From JBBIGV01 sp037447335 (GTDB lineage Bacteria; Bacteroidota; Ignavibacteria; Ignavibacteriales; Ignavibacteriaceae), in the NCBI GenBank assembly GCA_037447335.1, contig JBBIGV010000002.1, forward strand, positions 1 to 64,000: a stretch of DNA of 64,000 nucleotides, in the 5' to 3' direction. Positions 53,902-63,453 of this stretch are shown one piece after another (position 1 is the stretch's first letter; each line of letters begins with the position of its first letter). The notes under the pieces are model-generated. The model saw only the letters and a list, made by a program, of their open reading frames with translations. It ran no database searches and was not told the DNA's origin. Both the position numbers and the translations under genes were made by a program.

Positions 53902-55794
53902 ATGTTCGAAAGAGAAACAAAATTTATAATAGACTTTAGCCTGAACAAGGTTAAGAAACTCGGGGCATTCTTTCCTTTTGAAAAATTAGCAGGTGTTAAC
54001 CTTCACCCGGCAATCTTAAAATATATCTCCGGCGAGCTTGACTACCTGATTTATGAAGACAGGCAGAAGCTGTTAAGCAATTCTGCTTTTGATTATTCCG
54101 GACCGGCTATTTCCCGGTATTTTGGGCTGATGAGCGAAGAGATCAAAAAGAGTAAAAGACTTTCATTTCAGGATGCAAAAAGTCTTATCGTGCAGGCGAT
54201 ACTGTTCAACGCAAATTACCTGGTGCGTCCGGCATGGTCTTTATCGAAACTGATCTATAATGATGCTGAATCAAGATCGGTGCAGGAAATCAAAATAGTT
54301 CTTAACTACCTGTATTACTATGATTATATAAGGAACGTCATTAATGCTTACTTCTCAAGGCGCAAGCTTGTTAATTTAAGCCGGACAGAATTCGAGATGA
54401 TCCTTACAAAAATAGATAACGAATTGTTTGCCTCAGAATCACAAAAACTTATCGATAATGCCATTTATTCTATAACCGAATTTTTTAATATCGGGGAAAC
54501 CAACAAGAACAAGGTTTCTGCTTCATTCATCGAGGTTTTCTTAAAAGATAAAAGACAGGTAGACTACCTGGCACGCTTGCGGAAGGCAATCCCTAAGGAA
54601 GGCAGACAGATATTTGATGTTGAAGATATTCGCAAAGCAATCTATACTGCCAGTCTTCCGGAACCTGGATTTATTGAGCAGCCGGAAGTTGAAATTGAAG
54701 AAAAAGATGAACCTGCTGTTATTATTGCCGAACCAACCGTGATCGATGAACCTCGTGCAGAAGAAACAACTGATCAGATTGTGATTCGGGAAGATGAAGC
54801 AGCAGCAACGGATGAATTGCCGGAAACAGCTTATGAAACGCCTGTAGAAACTGAAGATGACCTTTCTCCTGTTCAGGACGATCAGACTGCTGCAGAGACA
54901 ACACCCGCAGAAGAATTTGAGTCGTCTCCTGCACCAATCGAAGAAAAACCTGAACCTGAGAAAGTTAGCGATGAAGATGTTGATTATCTTTCACTATATG
55001 ATGAAGAATTAAAAAAGCTGGAAGAGCAAAGTTTATCGCTTACTTCCGAACTTGAAAAACTCGATCTGGATTTTTCTATTGAGGAGCATCTTAAAACCCT
55101 TCACGATCTTAACGAGGAACTGAAGCGTGAAGAACAAAAAATATTAAGCGATTCGCTTAATACTCATCCTCAACCCGAAACCACAATTGAAATTGAAGAT
55201 GAAATTCAGACACCTCAGGTAACCGCTGAACAGCCGGTTGAAGATTACAGCCCGGCTGAAGCGGAAGTACCAAAAGAACCGGTAAAAGAATCCATTGAAA
55301 TAGCTGATGATGAACAAACTGCGCCGCAAAGAACTGATGAGGAATTGCCTGATATTGAATTATCTGAAGATGACCAGCTTGACGACCTTGAGCCGGTTGA
55401 TATTATTCCAGATTCAGATGATATTATGATTGACGAAGAACCGGGTCTGCAATCAGAATATGATTTTGTAGATGAAAAAGAAGAACCGGATATCGAATCG
55501 CCTCAGGTTTCAGAAAAAGGTGAACGAACTGAAAGCCCGTATCAACACAAGCGAAGTAAAGATTTATTCAGCTATCTGAGCGTGAAGGAAACCACGAGAA
55601 TTATAGAAGAAGTTTTTGGAGTGGATGAGGAAGATTTTACAAACACTGTTGAGAAGATACAGGAATGCAGTAATTATGATGAAGCCACACAGATTTTAAA
55701 GGATGTTTACTTTTCATACAGGATCAATCCTTTTACAAAAGCCGCTGTTACATTAACAGAAGCAGTAGAGAATTATTTTAAGCAAGGTAACTGA
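53902..55794 (+). CDS. Long acidic protein of unknown function, upstream of obg
   Basis: 630 residues from ATG 53902. Residues 1-250 are helical and neutral to basic and look like a folded domain. From about 255 to 510 the chain is very acidic with Glu, Pro, Asp and Thr (EIEEKDEPAVIIAEPT, DELPDIELSEDDQLDDLEP), probably disordered. The last 90 residues (SYLSVKETTRIIEEVFGVDEEDF onward) form another helical domain. No signal peptide or membrane segment is visible. The TGATG overlap couples it to obg, hinting at a ribosome- or division-linked role. Confidence 0.75.
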   Translation: MFERETKFIIDFSLNKVKKLGAFFPFEKLAGVNLHPAILKYISGELDYLIYEDRQKLLSNSAFDYSGPAISRYFGLMSEEIKKSKRLSFQDAKSLIVQAILFNANYLVRPAWSLSKLIYNDAESRSVQEIKIVLNYLYYYDYIRNVINAYFSRRKLVNLSRTEFEMILTKIDNELFASESQKLIDNAIYSITEFFNIGETNKNKVSASFIEVFLKDKRQVDYLARLRKAIPKEGRQIFDVEDIRKAIYTASLPEPGFIEQPEVEIEEKDEPAVIIAEPTVIDEPRAEETTDQIVIREDEAAATDELPETAYETPVETEDDLSPVQDDQTAAETTPAEEFESSPAPIEEKPEPEKVSDEDVDYLSLYDEELKKLEEQSLSLTSELEKLDLDFSIEEHLKTLHDLNEELKREEQKILSDSLNTHPQPETTIEIEDEIQTPQVTAEQPVEDYSPAEAEVPKEPVKESIEIADDEQTAPQRTDEELPDIELSEDDQLDDLEPVDIIPDSDDIMIDEEPGLQSEYDFVDEKEEPDIESPQVSEKGERTESPYQHKRSKDLFSYLSVKETTRIIEEVFGVDEEDFTNTVEKIQECSNYDEATQILKDVYFSYRINPFTKAAVTLTEAVENYFKQGN

Positions 55795-56798
55795 TGTTCA
55801 TTGATTATGCTGAAATTGAAGTGATCTCCGGAAAAGGTGGGGATGGTGCTATTACATTCAGACGTGAGAAGTATGTACCCAAAGGCGGTCCATCCGGCGG
55901 AAATGGCGGCAAAGGCGGGAGTGTTCTACTGCAAGCTGATTCAAATCTTTCAACTCTTCTCGACTTCCGGTACAAAAGAAAATATAAAGCTCAGAATGGT
56001 GAACCCGGCGGTAATTCACTTAAGGATGGAAAGTTCGGCGCAGATGAAATCATCAAAGTTCCTGTTGGAACCATCGTTAAGAATTTCGAAACCGGCAAAG
56101 TTTTATTCGACCTGGATGAAGCAGGGAAACAAATTGTAATTGCAAAAGGCGGCAGAGGCGGTAAAGGTAACAGTAACTTTGCAACTCCAACAAACCAGGC
56201 GCCGCGTAAAGCAGAAAAAGGTAAACCGGGCGAATCCCGGAAAATAATTCTTGAGCTTAAACTGATTGCTGATGTTGGATTAGTTGGATTTCCTAATGCA
56301 GGCAAATCTACTCTTATATCTGTTATTTCTGCAGCCAGACCAAAAATTGCGGATTATCCATTCACCACGTTAGAACCAAATCTTGGTATTGTCCGTTATA
56401 AAGATTACAAAAGTTTTACTGTGGCAGATATACCCGGTATAATAGAAGGTGCGCACGAAGGAAAAGGACTTGGATTAAAATTTCTTAAGCATATTGAGCG
56501 CACAAAAATTTTATTATTCCTGATAGACAGTATGTCCGAAGATTATGAAAGCGAATACAAAGTTCTTAACAACGAATTAAAATCTTACAGCAAACAGCTT
56601 GCAAAAAAAACAAAGCTTGTTGCATTAACCAAAGCAGACCTTCTCGAACCCGATCAGCTAAAAAAAATTAAAATCAAAAAAATCAGGGATGTTCAATCAA
56701 TGCCGATAGTGATTTCATCGGTCAGCAGGTTTGGCATACAGGAACTTTTAGATAAATTGTGGTTGTCTTTACAAAATGAAAATCAAAAATATATTTAA
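55794..56798 (+). CDS. obgE: GTPase Obg/CgtA
   Basis: 334 residues. The N-terminal glycine-rich Obg fold (1-157, with GPSGGNGGKGGSV and GGRGGKGNSNF) is followed by the GTPase domain: P-loop GFPNAGKST (165-173), G2 YPFTTLEPNLG, G3 DIPGIIEGAHEGKGLG, G4 TKAD and G5 SSVS. The poorly conserved C-terminal domain of some Obg proteins is absent. It acts in 50S ribosome assembly. Coupled to the preceding acidic protein. Confidence 0.95.
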   Translation: MFIDYAEIEVISGKGGDGAITFRREKYVPKGGPSGGNGGKGGSVLLQADSNLSTLLDFRYKRKYKAQNGEPGGNSLKDGKFGADEIIKVPVGTIVKNFETGKVLFDLDEAGKQIVIAKGGRGGKGNSNFATPTNQAPRKAEKGKPGESRKIILELKLIADVGLVGFPNAGKSTLISVISAARPKIADYPFTTLEPNLGIVRYKDYKSFTVADIPGIIEGAHEGKGLGLKFLKHIERTKILLFLIDSMSEDYESEYKVLNNELKSYSKQLAKKTKLVALTKADLLEPDQLKKIKIKKIRDVQSMPIVISSVSRFGIQELLDKLWLSLQNENQKYI

Positions 56799-56816
56799 GA
56801 AAATACCGGAGGATAT

Positions 56817-57656
56817 ATGAAATTGTTAAGAAATTTTGTGGCTGCGCTTGCCATAGTCAGTATAACAACCTTCTATGCTTGCGACGGCGGACTTAACATA
56901 TTTTCCAAATCGGATGAGGTTAAACTCGGCGCTCAGGTAGATCAGGAAATAAGGAGCAATCCTCAGGAATACCCTATCTTCAAAGGAGACCCATCGATAA
57001 AACAGTATATCAGTGACAGGATATTCAATCATGTTTTATCATCAGCTAAAATAGTTGATAAGAACATATATCCCTACCAGATGGAAATTATAGACCAACC
57101 GGAAATTTTAAACGCTTTTGCTTTACCCGGCGGATACATTTACATCTATACCGGTTTGTTAAAATATCTTGATTCGGAGGCTGCCCTTGCAGGCGTAATC
57201 GGTCATGAAATTGCACATGCAGAAATGCGCCATGCAACACAAAGAATGACAGCATATTACGGAGTGTCATTTTTAGTAAGCCTGCTTCTCGGACAAAACC
57301 CATCACAAATCGCAGAAATTGCAGCAAATTTATTTGTAGGTTTGGCTTTTCTGGCAAACAGCAGAGCGGATGAAAATCAATCCGATGAAAAATCCTTTGA
57401 ATATTTAAGAGATACGCGTTATTATCCCGGCGGCGTAAAATTCTTTTTTGAAAAATTGCGTGATGACGGGCTGGTAAGTTCAAACAGCAGTAAGATTGCA
57501 ACATTTCTTTCAACACATCCGGACCCGATATCAAGAATCCAGGATACAGAGACCCGGCTTACAGGAGCCGGTCTGCCTGTTTATAATTACAACAGCACCG
57601 CTGAAGGAATTTATCGTAGTGAATATATGACAAACATCAGAGGCAAACTGCCATAG
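56817..57656 (+). CDS. M48-family metalloprotease, probable lipoprotein
   Basis: 279 residues. The signal peptide ends with the lipobox-like FYAC (Cys22). Zinc motif HEIAH (H130, E131, H134) with the third ligand Glu in SRADENQSDEKSFEYL. Resembles BepA/LoiP-type periplasmic proteases that act in outer-membrane protein quality control, though without the TPR domain of BepA. SD CGGAGGA precedes the ATG. Confidence 0.85.
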   Translation: MKLLRNFVAALAIVSITTFYACDGGLNIFSKSDEVKLGAQVDQEIRSNPQEYPIFKGDPSIKQYISDRIFNHVLSSAKIVDKNIYPYQMEIIDQPEILNAFALPGGYIYIYTGLLKYLDSEAALAGVIGHEIAHAEMRHATQRMTAYYGVSFLVSLLLGQNPSQIAEIAANLFVGLAFLANSRADENQSDEKSFEYLRDTRYYPGGVKFFFEKLRDDGLVSSNSSKIATFLSTHPDPISRIQDTETRLTGAGLPVYNYNSTAEGIYRSEYMTNIRGKLP

Positions 57657-57685
57657 CTTAACTTTAATAATATTTTTGAGGCGTT

Positions 57686-59734
57686 ATGAAAAATTTAATA
57701 TTATTCTTCGTATTTCTGTTCATCATCAGCGTCGATGTAACAGCGCAGGAAAAAAGAGCTTTCACTTCGGAAGATTTATGGAACCTGAAAAGAATAAACT
57801 CTTTTACCATCTCACCTGACAGAACAATGGGAGTGATGTCTGTTTCAACATTTGATATAAAAGAGAACAAAGGGAAAAGCGATCTCTATCTTGTATATTT
57901 ATCAACAAATGAAATCAGAAGATTGACAACCTCAAAAGCATCGGATAGTTCACCCGTATGGAGCCCTGATAGCAAAAAAATCGCATTCATTTCAAAAAGA
58001 GAAGGTGATGATCGCGCACAGTTATACATCATACCCGTTGATGGAGGTGAAGCCGAACAATTAACAACAATGCCGCTTGGTATATCGTCACCAAAATGGT
58101 TCCCCGATGGAAAAAGTATTGCATTCGCTTCAAACTTATTCCCTGAATTTGAAAATGATTTTGAGGGATTGGAGAAAGAAATAAAAGAGCGTAAAGATGA
58201 TAAGGTTACGGCAAAGGTAACTGAGAATCGTTTCTACAGGTACTGGGATAGCTGGCTGACCGATGGTTACGTTACGCATCTTTATTCATACAATACTGAA
58301 ACGAAAGAAAGAACAGACCTTACACCCGGTTTAACCAGTATTCTGACTGTAAGCGGAAACGGTGCTAATTATGATATCTCTCTTGATGGAAAAAGAATTG
58401 CATTGGTGAAAAACGTTACTTCTCCTCCTTACCACGATCCGCTTAACTTTGATATTTTTATTTTGAATGCGGACGGCAGCGGTGAAATGAAAAACATTAC
58501 TGCCGATAATCCGGGCGGCGATAATTCTCCAACTTTTTCTTCTGATGGCAGATATTTATACTATACAAGAACCACAGACCCCGCTAAAATTGCACAGAAC
58601 ACGCAGCTTGTAAGATATGATTTAAACTCCGGTGAAACTTTACCGCTTACAGAATCAATTGATCTTTCAGTCGGTGGTTATGAATTATCTCCTGACAACA
58701 GAGAAATCTATTTTATTGCAGAGGATCGGGCAAAATCTTCAGTATTTAAAATCAGTACTGATGGGTCCGGCTTTGGTGAAGTACTAAGAGATGGTACTAA
58801 CGGTTCACTTCAATTGAGCGAGAATAAATTTTATGTGCTGAATCAAAACCTCTCGCAGCCGGTTGAGTTAATGAGCTATGATTACTCAGGAAATAATAAA
58901 GTAAAGATAACATCATTCAATGATGATTTGCTCTCACAGATAAATTTCGGCAGAGCTGAAGAACATTATTTTGAAGGAGCTGATGGCAAACAGGTTCAGC
59001 TTTTTATTTTATTTCCGCCCGATTTTGACGAGAGCAAAAAATGGTCAATGATACACCTGATTCATGGCGGACCGCACGGTACATTTGGCGATGACTTTCA
59101 TCCCAGGTGGAATGCGCAGTTATTTTCTGCGCCCGGATTTATAACAGTAATGGTAAATTTTCATGGTTCAACAAGCTTTGGAGAGGAGTTTGCGCAATCG
59201 ATTGTAGGTAATCACAGCGACAAACCATACACAGACATTATTAAATCCACAGAATTTCTTCTGGAAAAATATCCATTTATTGATTCTTCACGAATTGGCG
59301 CTGCGGGTGGAAGCTACGGCGGTTATCTTGTTAACTGGATTGCAGGTCAAACAGACAGGTTTGCAGCTTTATTCAGCCATGCCGGCGTTTATAATCTTAT
59401 GGGGCAGTTTGCATCTGACTGGACTCACTTCAGGGAAATTGCTTATGACGGTTCGCCATGGGAGGGAAAGGAAAATCTTAAACTCCGAAGTCCATCCGAA
59501 TATGCTGAAAATTTCAAAACACCCATGCTTATAGCCCACGGCGAAAAAGACTATCGCGTAGTGATTACACAAGGTCTTGAGCTTTATGGTGTGCTGAAGG
59601 GAAAAGGTGTGGAAGCACGCCTGGTTTATTTCCCGGATGAGAATCACTGGGTTCTTACTCCACAAAATTCAATATTTTGGTATAAAGAATTTCACGACTG
59701 GTTCGACAGGTTCCTGCAGAAAGGGGGAAAGTGA
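57686..59734 (+). CDS. S9-family prolyl-oligopeptidase-type peptidase
   Basis: 682 residues. The signal peptide ends at VTAQ. An N-terminal WD40-like TolB/beta-propeller (repeats such as SSPVWSPDSKKIAFISKR, SSPKWFPDGKSIAFAS, NSPTFSSDGRYLYYTR) precedes the alpha/beta-hydrolase domain. Triad: S543 in GGSYGGYLVNW, Asp in GEKDYRV and His in ENHWVLTP. It resembles DPP5 or acylaminoacyl-peptidase-type enzymes that trim peptides in the periplasm. Confidence 0.9.
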   Translation: MKNLILFFVFLFIISVDVTAQEKRAFTSEDLWNLKRINSFTISPDRTMGVMSVSTFDIKENKGKSDLYLVYLSTNEIRRLTTSKASDSSPVWSPDSKKIAFISKREGDDRAQLYIIPVDGGEAEQLTTMPLGISSPKWFPDGKSIAFASNLFPEFENDFEGLEKEIKERKDDKVTAKVTENRFYRYWDSWLTDGYVTHLYSYNTETKERTDLTPGLTSILTVSGNGANYDISLDGKRIALVKNVTSPPYHDPLNFDIFILNADGSGEMKNITADNPGGDNSPTFSSDGRYLYYTRTTDPAKIAQNTQLVRYDLNSGETLPLTESIDLSVGGYELSPDNREIYFIAEDRAKSSVFKISTDGSGFGEVLRDGTNGSLQLSENKFYVLNQNLSQPVELMSYDYSGNNKVKITSFNDDLLSQINFGRAEEHYFEGADGKQVQLFILFPPDFDESKKWSMIHLIHGGPHGTFGDDFHPRWNAQLFSAPGFITVMVNFHGSTSFGEEFAQSIVGNHSDKPYTDIIKSTEFLLEKYPFIDSSRIGAAGGSYGGYLVNWIAGQTDRFAALFSHAGVYNLMGQFASDWTHFREIAYDGSPWEGKENLKLRSPSEYAENFKTPMLIAHGEKDYRVVITQGLELYGVLKGKGVEARLVYFPDENHWVLTPQNSIFWYKEFHDWFDRFLQKGGK

Positions 59735-59766
59735 TAGGAGGCAAGAGCTTTAGACCGTAATTTATT

Positions 59767-59797
59767 TTGAAATTAAAGCACAGACTCACTATATTTA
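59767..59797 (+). promoter_or_regulatory. Bacteroidetes-type promoter of the tRNA gene
   Basis: TTG at 59767-59769, a 20-base spacer, then TATATTTA at 59790-59797 (one mismatch to TAnnTTTG at the last base). The mature tRNA starts 18 bases further on. Confidence 0.5.
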
Positions 59798-59814
59798 CAC
59801 GCTCAAATTGAAAG

Positions 59815-59888
59815 GGCGGGGTAGCTCAGTAGGTTAGAGCAGTGGAATCATAATCCACGTGTCGGGGGTTCGAATCCCTCCCCCGCTA
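59815..59888 (+). tRNA. tRNA with CAT anticodon (Met elongator or Ile2)
   Basis: Cloverleaf: acceptor GGCGGGG with CCCCGCT (first pair G-U), D arm GCTC...GAGC, anticodon arm GTGGA-ATCATAA-TCCAC (anticodon CAT), T arm GGGGG-TTCGAAT-CCCTC, discriminator A at 59888. No CCA is encoded. The lack of three G-C pairs in the anticodon stem excludes initiator tRNA. Elongator Met or lysidine-type Ile2 cannot be separated by eye. Confidence 0.93.
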
Positions 59889-59941
59889 CTAAAAATTAGT
59901 CTGTTAAGACTTTGTTGATGCCCTATTAAAAGGAGAAAGTA

Positions 59942-60301
59942 ATGTATTCGTTGTTAGTTTTAATATCTTCTGTTATTGCAGTTTTATTGATAATAATCGT
60001 GCTGATGCAGGCAAGCAAAGGCGGCGGTTTAGCCGGTACATTCGGCGGCGCCGGTAATATGGGTGCTATGTTTGGAACGAGAAGAACTGCCGACTTTTTA
60101 AGTAAAGCTACCTGGTGGCTGGGCGGAACACTTGCAGTTCTTGCGATAGTGATCAATCTTTTCTTTTTGCCCGGGCAAACAAGCCAGGATCAAATTGAAA
60201 GTATTATTCAAAGAGGCGGAAGGCAGAACGTGCCTACGTCCCCAACACTTCCGCAGCAATTACCTTTGCAGCAGCAGGAACAGCAGGCTCCCGCGGAATA
60301 A
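59942..60301 (+). CDS. secG: Preprotein translocase subunit SecG
   Basis: 119 residues. Two membrane helices (LLVLISSVIAVLLIIIVLMQ and WWLGGTLAVLAIVINLFFL) flank the conserved loop ASKGGGLAGTFGGAGNMGAMFGTRRTADFL. A Gln/Pro-rich tail follows the second helix. SD AAAAGGAGAAAG is well placed. It completes the SecYEG channel. Confidence 0.95.
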   Translation: MYSLLVLISSVIAVLLIIIVLMQASKGGGLAGTFGGAGNMGAMFGTRRTADFLSKATWWLGGTLAVLAIVINLFFLPGQTSQDQIESIIQRGGRQNVPTSPTLPQQLPLQQQEQQAPAE

Positions 60302-60323
60302 AGAAATTCTTATTCTGACAAAC

Positions 60324-60354
60324 GCCCTGTGCATCGAATTCACAGGGCATTTTT
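60324..60354 (+). terminator. Terminator after secG
   Basis: GCCCTGTG (60324-60331) and CACAGGGC (60341-60348), then ATTTTTATTTT. Confidence 0.85.
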
Positions 60355-60400
60355 ATTTTAAATTGTTGAGTAAAAAAATACACATCGCGTATCTCAGCGC

Positions 60401-61645
60401 TCACATCAACTCACATAAAGCGGTAATTATCTGTTCCTGCACATCGCGATGAAGTTTTGCACCCCCTGCGGTGAATTCAAAAAATATACAAACAATCAGT
60501 TCTTCGCCCCCTGCGGTGGTAAGATAACCGGCTAAGGATGACACTCCATTCAAAGTTCCGGTTTTCCCATAAAAATTTTTCTCGGCACATGTTCCAATCA
60601 TCCTGTTTTTTAATGTACCATCAACACCGGCAATACTTAGTGAATTATTAAACACATCAAAGTTGGTCAGATCGAAATACATTTTCTCAAGCAGCCCAAC
60701 TATTGCCCCTACGGTTATCTGGTTGAACCTGGAGATTCCTGACCCATCCACAACTGAAGAACCCTGATAAAATATTGCATTATCACGAATGAAGGTAAGT
60801 ACAGCCTGAGTTGAATAAAATGAATTACCCTGCTCTTTGCTTGCTTCGGCGCCAATAGTTTTGAACAAGCACTCAGCAAGAAAATTATCACTGCTTTTAT
60901 TAACTCTGTTAAGAATTTCCGCAATCGGGATTTTGGATTCCGCCAAAGTGATAGTAGAAGCGGGTGCAACTCCCGCAGCAGCATTTCCGTTTACTATGAT
61001 GCCTGCATTTATTAATTCCTCCGATAAGATCTTCGCAGCGTGGAGAGGCGGGTTCTTAATATTTTCTGAAAATGACCTGACCCTTCTGCCGCGTTTTCTC
61101 TGCACAACTGTTCGATTGCGGTCAATAACCAATGCAGATATCGGAGGAAGTTTGACGTTTGCTACTTCGTCAGGGGTCCAATCATCACGCACATACACAT
61201 CATCAAAATATGTATCATCGCCGATAATATTTCCTCTAACCTCACGAATTCCTTTTGAACGGAGCTCGTAAACCAGGTTTGTTAAATCCTGTTTTGTGAA
61301 TAATGAATTACCGTATCCCTTTATGTAAAGATTGCCCTGGATGATGCCGCCGAGAATGGTCTTATCGTCGGTTAATAGCCTGGTAGCAAACTCAAATTCA
61401 CTGCCCATCACGCTTAACGCTGCGGCAGTTGTAAAAAGTTTTGTGTTTGATGCGGGTATCATCGAGATGGTATGGTTCATTGAGAAGATAGTATCCTGGC
61501 TAAGCGGATTGTAAATCATAATGCCTTTAACAGTGCCTGCAGGCAGCCGGTTTAGTGCACTGTTTATTTTTTCTCTTACATCATCCGATGCGAGTAAATT
61601 TGTATGCAGAATAAGCAGGATCAGAAAGCAACAGGATTTAATCAT
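60401..61645 (-). CDS. dacB: D-alanyl-D-alanine carboxypeptidase/endopeptidase (PBP4 family)
   Basis: 414 residues. The signal peptide ends near LLAS. Penicillin-binding motifs are SNTK (66-69, S-x-x-K), SSDN (S-x-N) and KTG in FYGKTGTLNGV. The inserted domain between the first two motifs, with GNIIGDDTYFDDVYVRDDW, is typical of the PBP4/DacB class. It trims stem peptides and cuts D-Ala-mDAP cross-links in the periplasm. Confidence 0.93.
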   Translation of the reverse strand: MIKSCCFLILLILHTNLLASDDVREKINSALNRLPAGTVKGIMIYNPLSQDTIFSMNHTISMIPASNTKLFTTAAALSVMGSEFEFATRLLTDDKTILGGIIQGNLYIKGYGNSLFTKQDLTNLVYELRSKGIREVRGNIIGDDTYFDDVYVRDDWTPDEVANVKLPPISALVIDRNRTVVQRKRGRRVRSFSENIKNPPLHAAKILSEELINAGIIVNGNAAAGVAPASTITLAESKIPIAEILNRVNKSSDNFLAECLFKTIGAEASKEQGNSFYSTQAVLTFIRDNAIFYQGSSVVDGSGISRFNQITVGAIVGLLEKMYFDLTNFDVFNNSLSIAGVDGTLKNRMIGTCAEKNFYGKTGTLNGVSSLAGYLTTAGGEELIVCIFFEFTAGGAKLHRDVQEQIITALCELM

Positions 61646-61837
61646 ACCTTAAAAAACCTCTGTAAGAATAAATTAAATTGCATTATAATAATATTAGTTT
61701 ATTTTTATAGAAAAGATTTTAATAATCACAGCAGGTTACAAAAACTTGATGCAAATATATGATTTTGCATCACAAATAAAAGTTATTGACTTATACCTGG
61801 CTCATAATAATCAACTCAACAAATTACCGGGAGAAAT

Positions 61838-62698
61838 ATGGCAAAGAAAAAACCAGTACTTAAGGCTTACGAAAATCCTGATTTCGTTAATTCGTCAGAT
61901 GCTAGGATTTTGAGAATACTCTCAGAGTTCATTGAACCGAAGAGTAAATTCAGCAAGCATAAAATAGTAGATACCATTGTATTTTTTGGTTCTGCAAGGT
62001 TGATGTCGAAAAAAGATTCGCTTGCAGAGCTGAACAAATTTAAAACGATAAATCCTAAATCGACACATAAACTTGCAGAAAAGCTCAGGAGTGCACAGCA
62101 CATGGTAATGATGTCAAAGTATTATGAAGATGCCGTTGAGCTTTCAAAGTGTTTAACCGAATGGTCAATGAATCTGAAAACATCTGCAAACAGGTTCATC
62201 ATTTGTACGGGCGGCGGACCCGGTATAATGGAAGCCGCGAACAAAGGAGCTATTCAGGCAGGCGGCTATTCAATAGGGCTTAACATAAGCATTCCTTTTG
62301 AGCAGTTTGTTAATAAGTATGTAACCGATGACCTTGCTTTCGAATTCCATTACTTTTTTATGAGGAAGTTCTGGTTTGCCTACCTTGCAAAAGCTCTTAT
62401 TGTTTTTCCCGGCGGTTTTGGTACTATGGATGAGTTGTTTGAAGTGCTCACTCTCGTTCAGACCGAAAAAATAAAAAAGAAAATGCTGCTGATTGTTTAT
62501 GATGAGAAATACTGGAAGAGTATAATAAATTTTGAAGGGCTGATACAGAACGGTGTTATCAGTAGAAGCGACATGAATCTGTTTTCATTCTGTAATACCG
62601 TTGATGAAGCATTTAAACTTACCAGGACTTTCCTTGAAAAGAATTACTTAACGGGGGCACAGGCAGAATTGACAGAACCCAAAATACATCTTAAATAA
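61838..62698 (+). CDS. LOG-family protein (lysine-decarboxylase-like, Rossmann fold)
   Basis: 286 residues. Family motifs ICTGGGPGIMEAANKGA and VFPGGFGTMDELFEVLTLVQT are intact. Homologues hydrolyse cytokinin or nucleoside 5'-monophosphates to free base and ribose 5-phosphate; true lysine decarboxylase activity is not expected. The N-terminal 60 residues are longer than in the minimal LOG protein. Confidence 0.88.
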   Translation: MAKKKPVLKAYENPDFVNSSDARILRILSEFIEPKSKFSKHKIVDTIVFFGSARLMSKKDSLAELNKFKTINPKSTHKLAEKLRSAQHMVMMSKYYEDAVELSKCLTEWSMNLKTSANRFIICTGGGPGIMEAANKGAIQAGGYSIGLNISIPFEQFVNKYVTDDLAFEFHYFFMRKFWFAYLAKALIVFPGGFGTMDELFEVLTLVQTEKIKKKMLLIVYDEKYWKSIINFEGLIQNGVISRSDMNLFSFCNTVDEAFKLTRTFLEKNYLTGAQAELTEPKIHLK

Positions 62699-62748
62699 GT
62701 TTACAGTAAGCTTAAAACAGGATTGGATTATAAAGAGGTGTGTAATAA

Positions 62749-62769
62749 GCCGGCACACAAGGTGCCGGC
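62749..62769. terminator. Shared hairpin between convergent genes
   Basis: GCCGGCAC and GTGCCGGC around a 5-base loop. It lies between the LOG gene and rpsU, which converge. T-tracts are weak on both sides, so the terminator call is moderate. Confidence 0.55.
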
Positions 62770-62777
62770 ATAAAAAA

Positions 62778-62969
62778 TTATTCCATCATTTCAGAACGAT
62801 GCGCACGTCGTACAGCTTTCATTTTCTCCATACGTTTCTTAATTGACGGCTTAATAAAGAAAGTTCTTTTTTTATATTCTTTAAGAACACCGGATCTCTC
62901 ATATTTTTTCTTAAATCTTCTAAGAGCTTTGTCAATGGATTCAGTTTCGCCAACTGTAATGCCTACCAA
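62778..62969 (-). CDS. rpsU: 30S ribosomal protein S21
   Basis: 63 residues, the family core being VGETESIDKALRRFKKKYERSGVLKEYKKRTFF followed by a basic tail. The start is TTG 62969, since GAGGTGAT sits four bases before it and no ATG lies in range. S21 helps select mRNA by base pairing with the Shine-Dalgarno region. Confidence 0.93.
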   Translation of the reverse strand: MVGITVGETESIDKALRRFKKKYERSGVLKEYKKRTFFIKPSIKKRMEKMKAVRRAHRSEMME

Positions 62970-62995
62970 ATTATCACCTCGCTTTAATGGTATTT

Positions 62996-63376
62996 TTATT
63001 GATTTAATGCTTCAATTAATTTTTTACTGCCTGATTTTTGAAATTCAACGGATATAGAGCTTTTTCCGTTTGACATAATTTCTTTAGAAACAACTATACC
63101 ATAATCCTGCCAGTTTTCATGATAGATTGATTCTCCGACCGAAAAAGATTTTGTAGGAGAATAAATCGTATAACTTTCATTTTCAATTCCCTCTAAAGAA
63201 ACTTTTGTTTCTTTGATATTGTTTGCAAGATTTATAATCATAGTTTGTTTACACTTCTTGCACTTAGCCCACTTTTTCGTTTCATTTTCATTAGCTGAAA
63301 CTTCACCTCCAAGTTCCATTTTTCTCATGGTATTACAAACGTTACAAAAAGCTTCAACATTTTTAATTCGTGCCAT
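62996..63376 (-). CDS. Small zinc-ribbon protein of unknown function
   Basis: 126 residues. Two C-x2-C pairs (FCNVCNTM and AKCKKCKQ) about 28 residues apart look like a zinc ribbon. The C-terminal half (SPTKSFSVGESIYHENWQDYGIVVSKE) has the small beta-barrel character of CarD/KOW-like modules. SD AAAGGAC precedes the ATG. rpsU follows 26 bases downstream on the same strand, hinting at a translation- or transcription-linked role. Confidence 0.7.
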   Translation of the reverse strand: MARIKNVEAFCNVCNTMRKMELGGEVSANENETKKWAKCKKCKQTMIINLANNIKETKVSLEGIENESYTIYSPTKSFSVGESIYHENWQDYGIVVSKEIMSNGKSSISVEFQKSGSKKLIEALNQ

Positions 63377-63453
63377 TTTAGTCCTTTAAGATGGATTATC
63401 GAACTGCAAATATACAAAAGTGGCTTTCATTTATCAATAAAACCAGCAGAAGA

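Noticed and set aside
57088..57534. 148-codon reverse frame
   Set aside because: Antisense to the M48 protease gene, which has an intact HEIAH motif.
60837..61271. 144-codon forward frame
   Set aside because: Antisense to dacB, whose three penicillin-binding motifs are in order.
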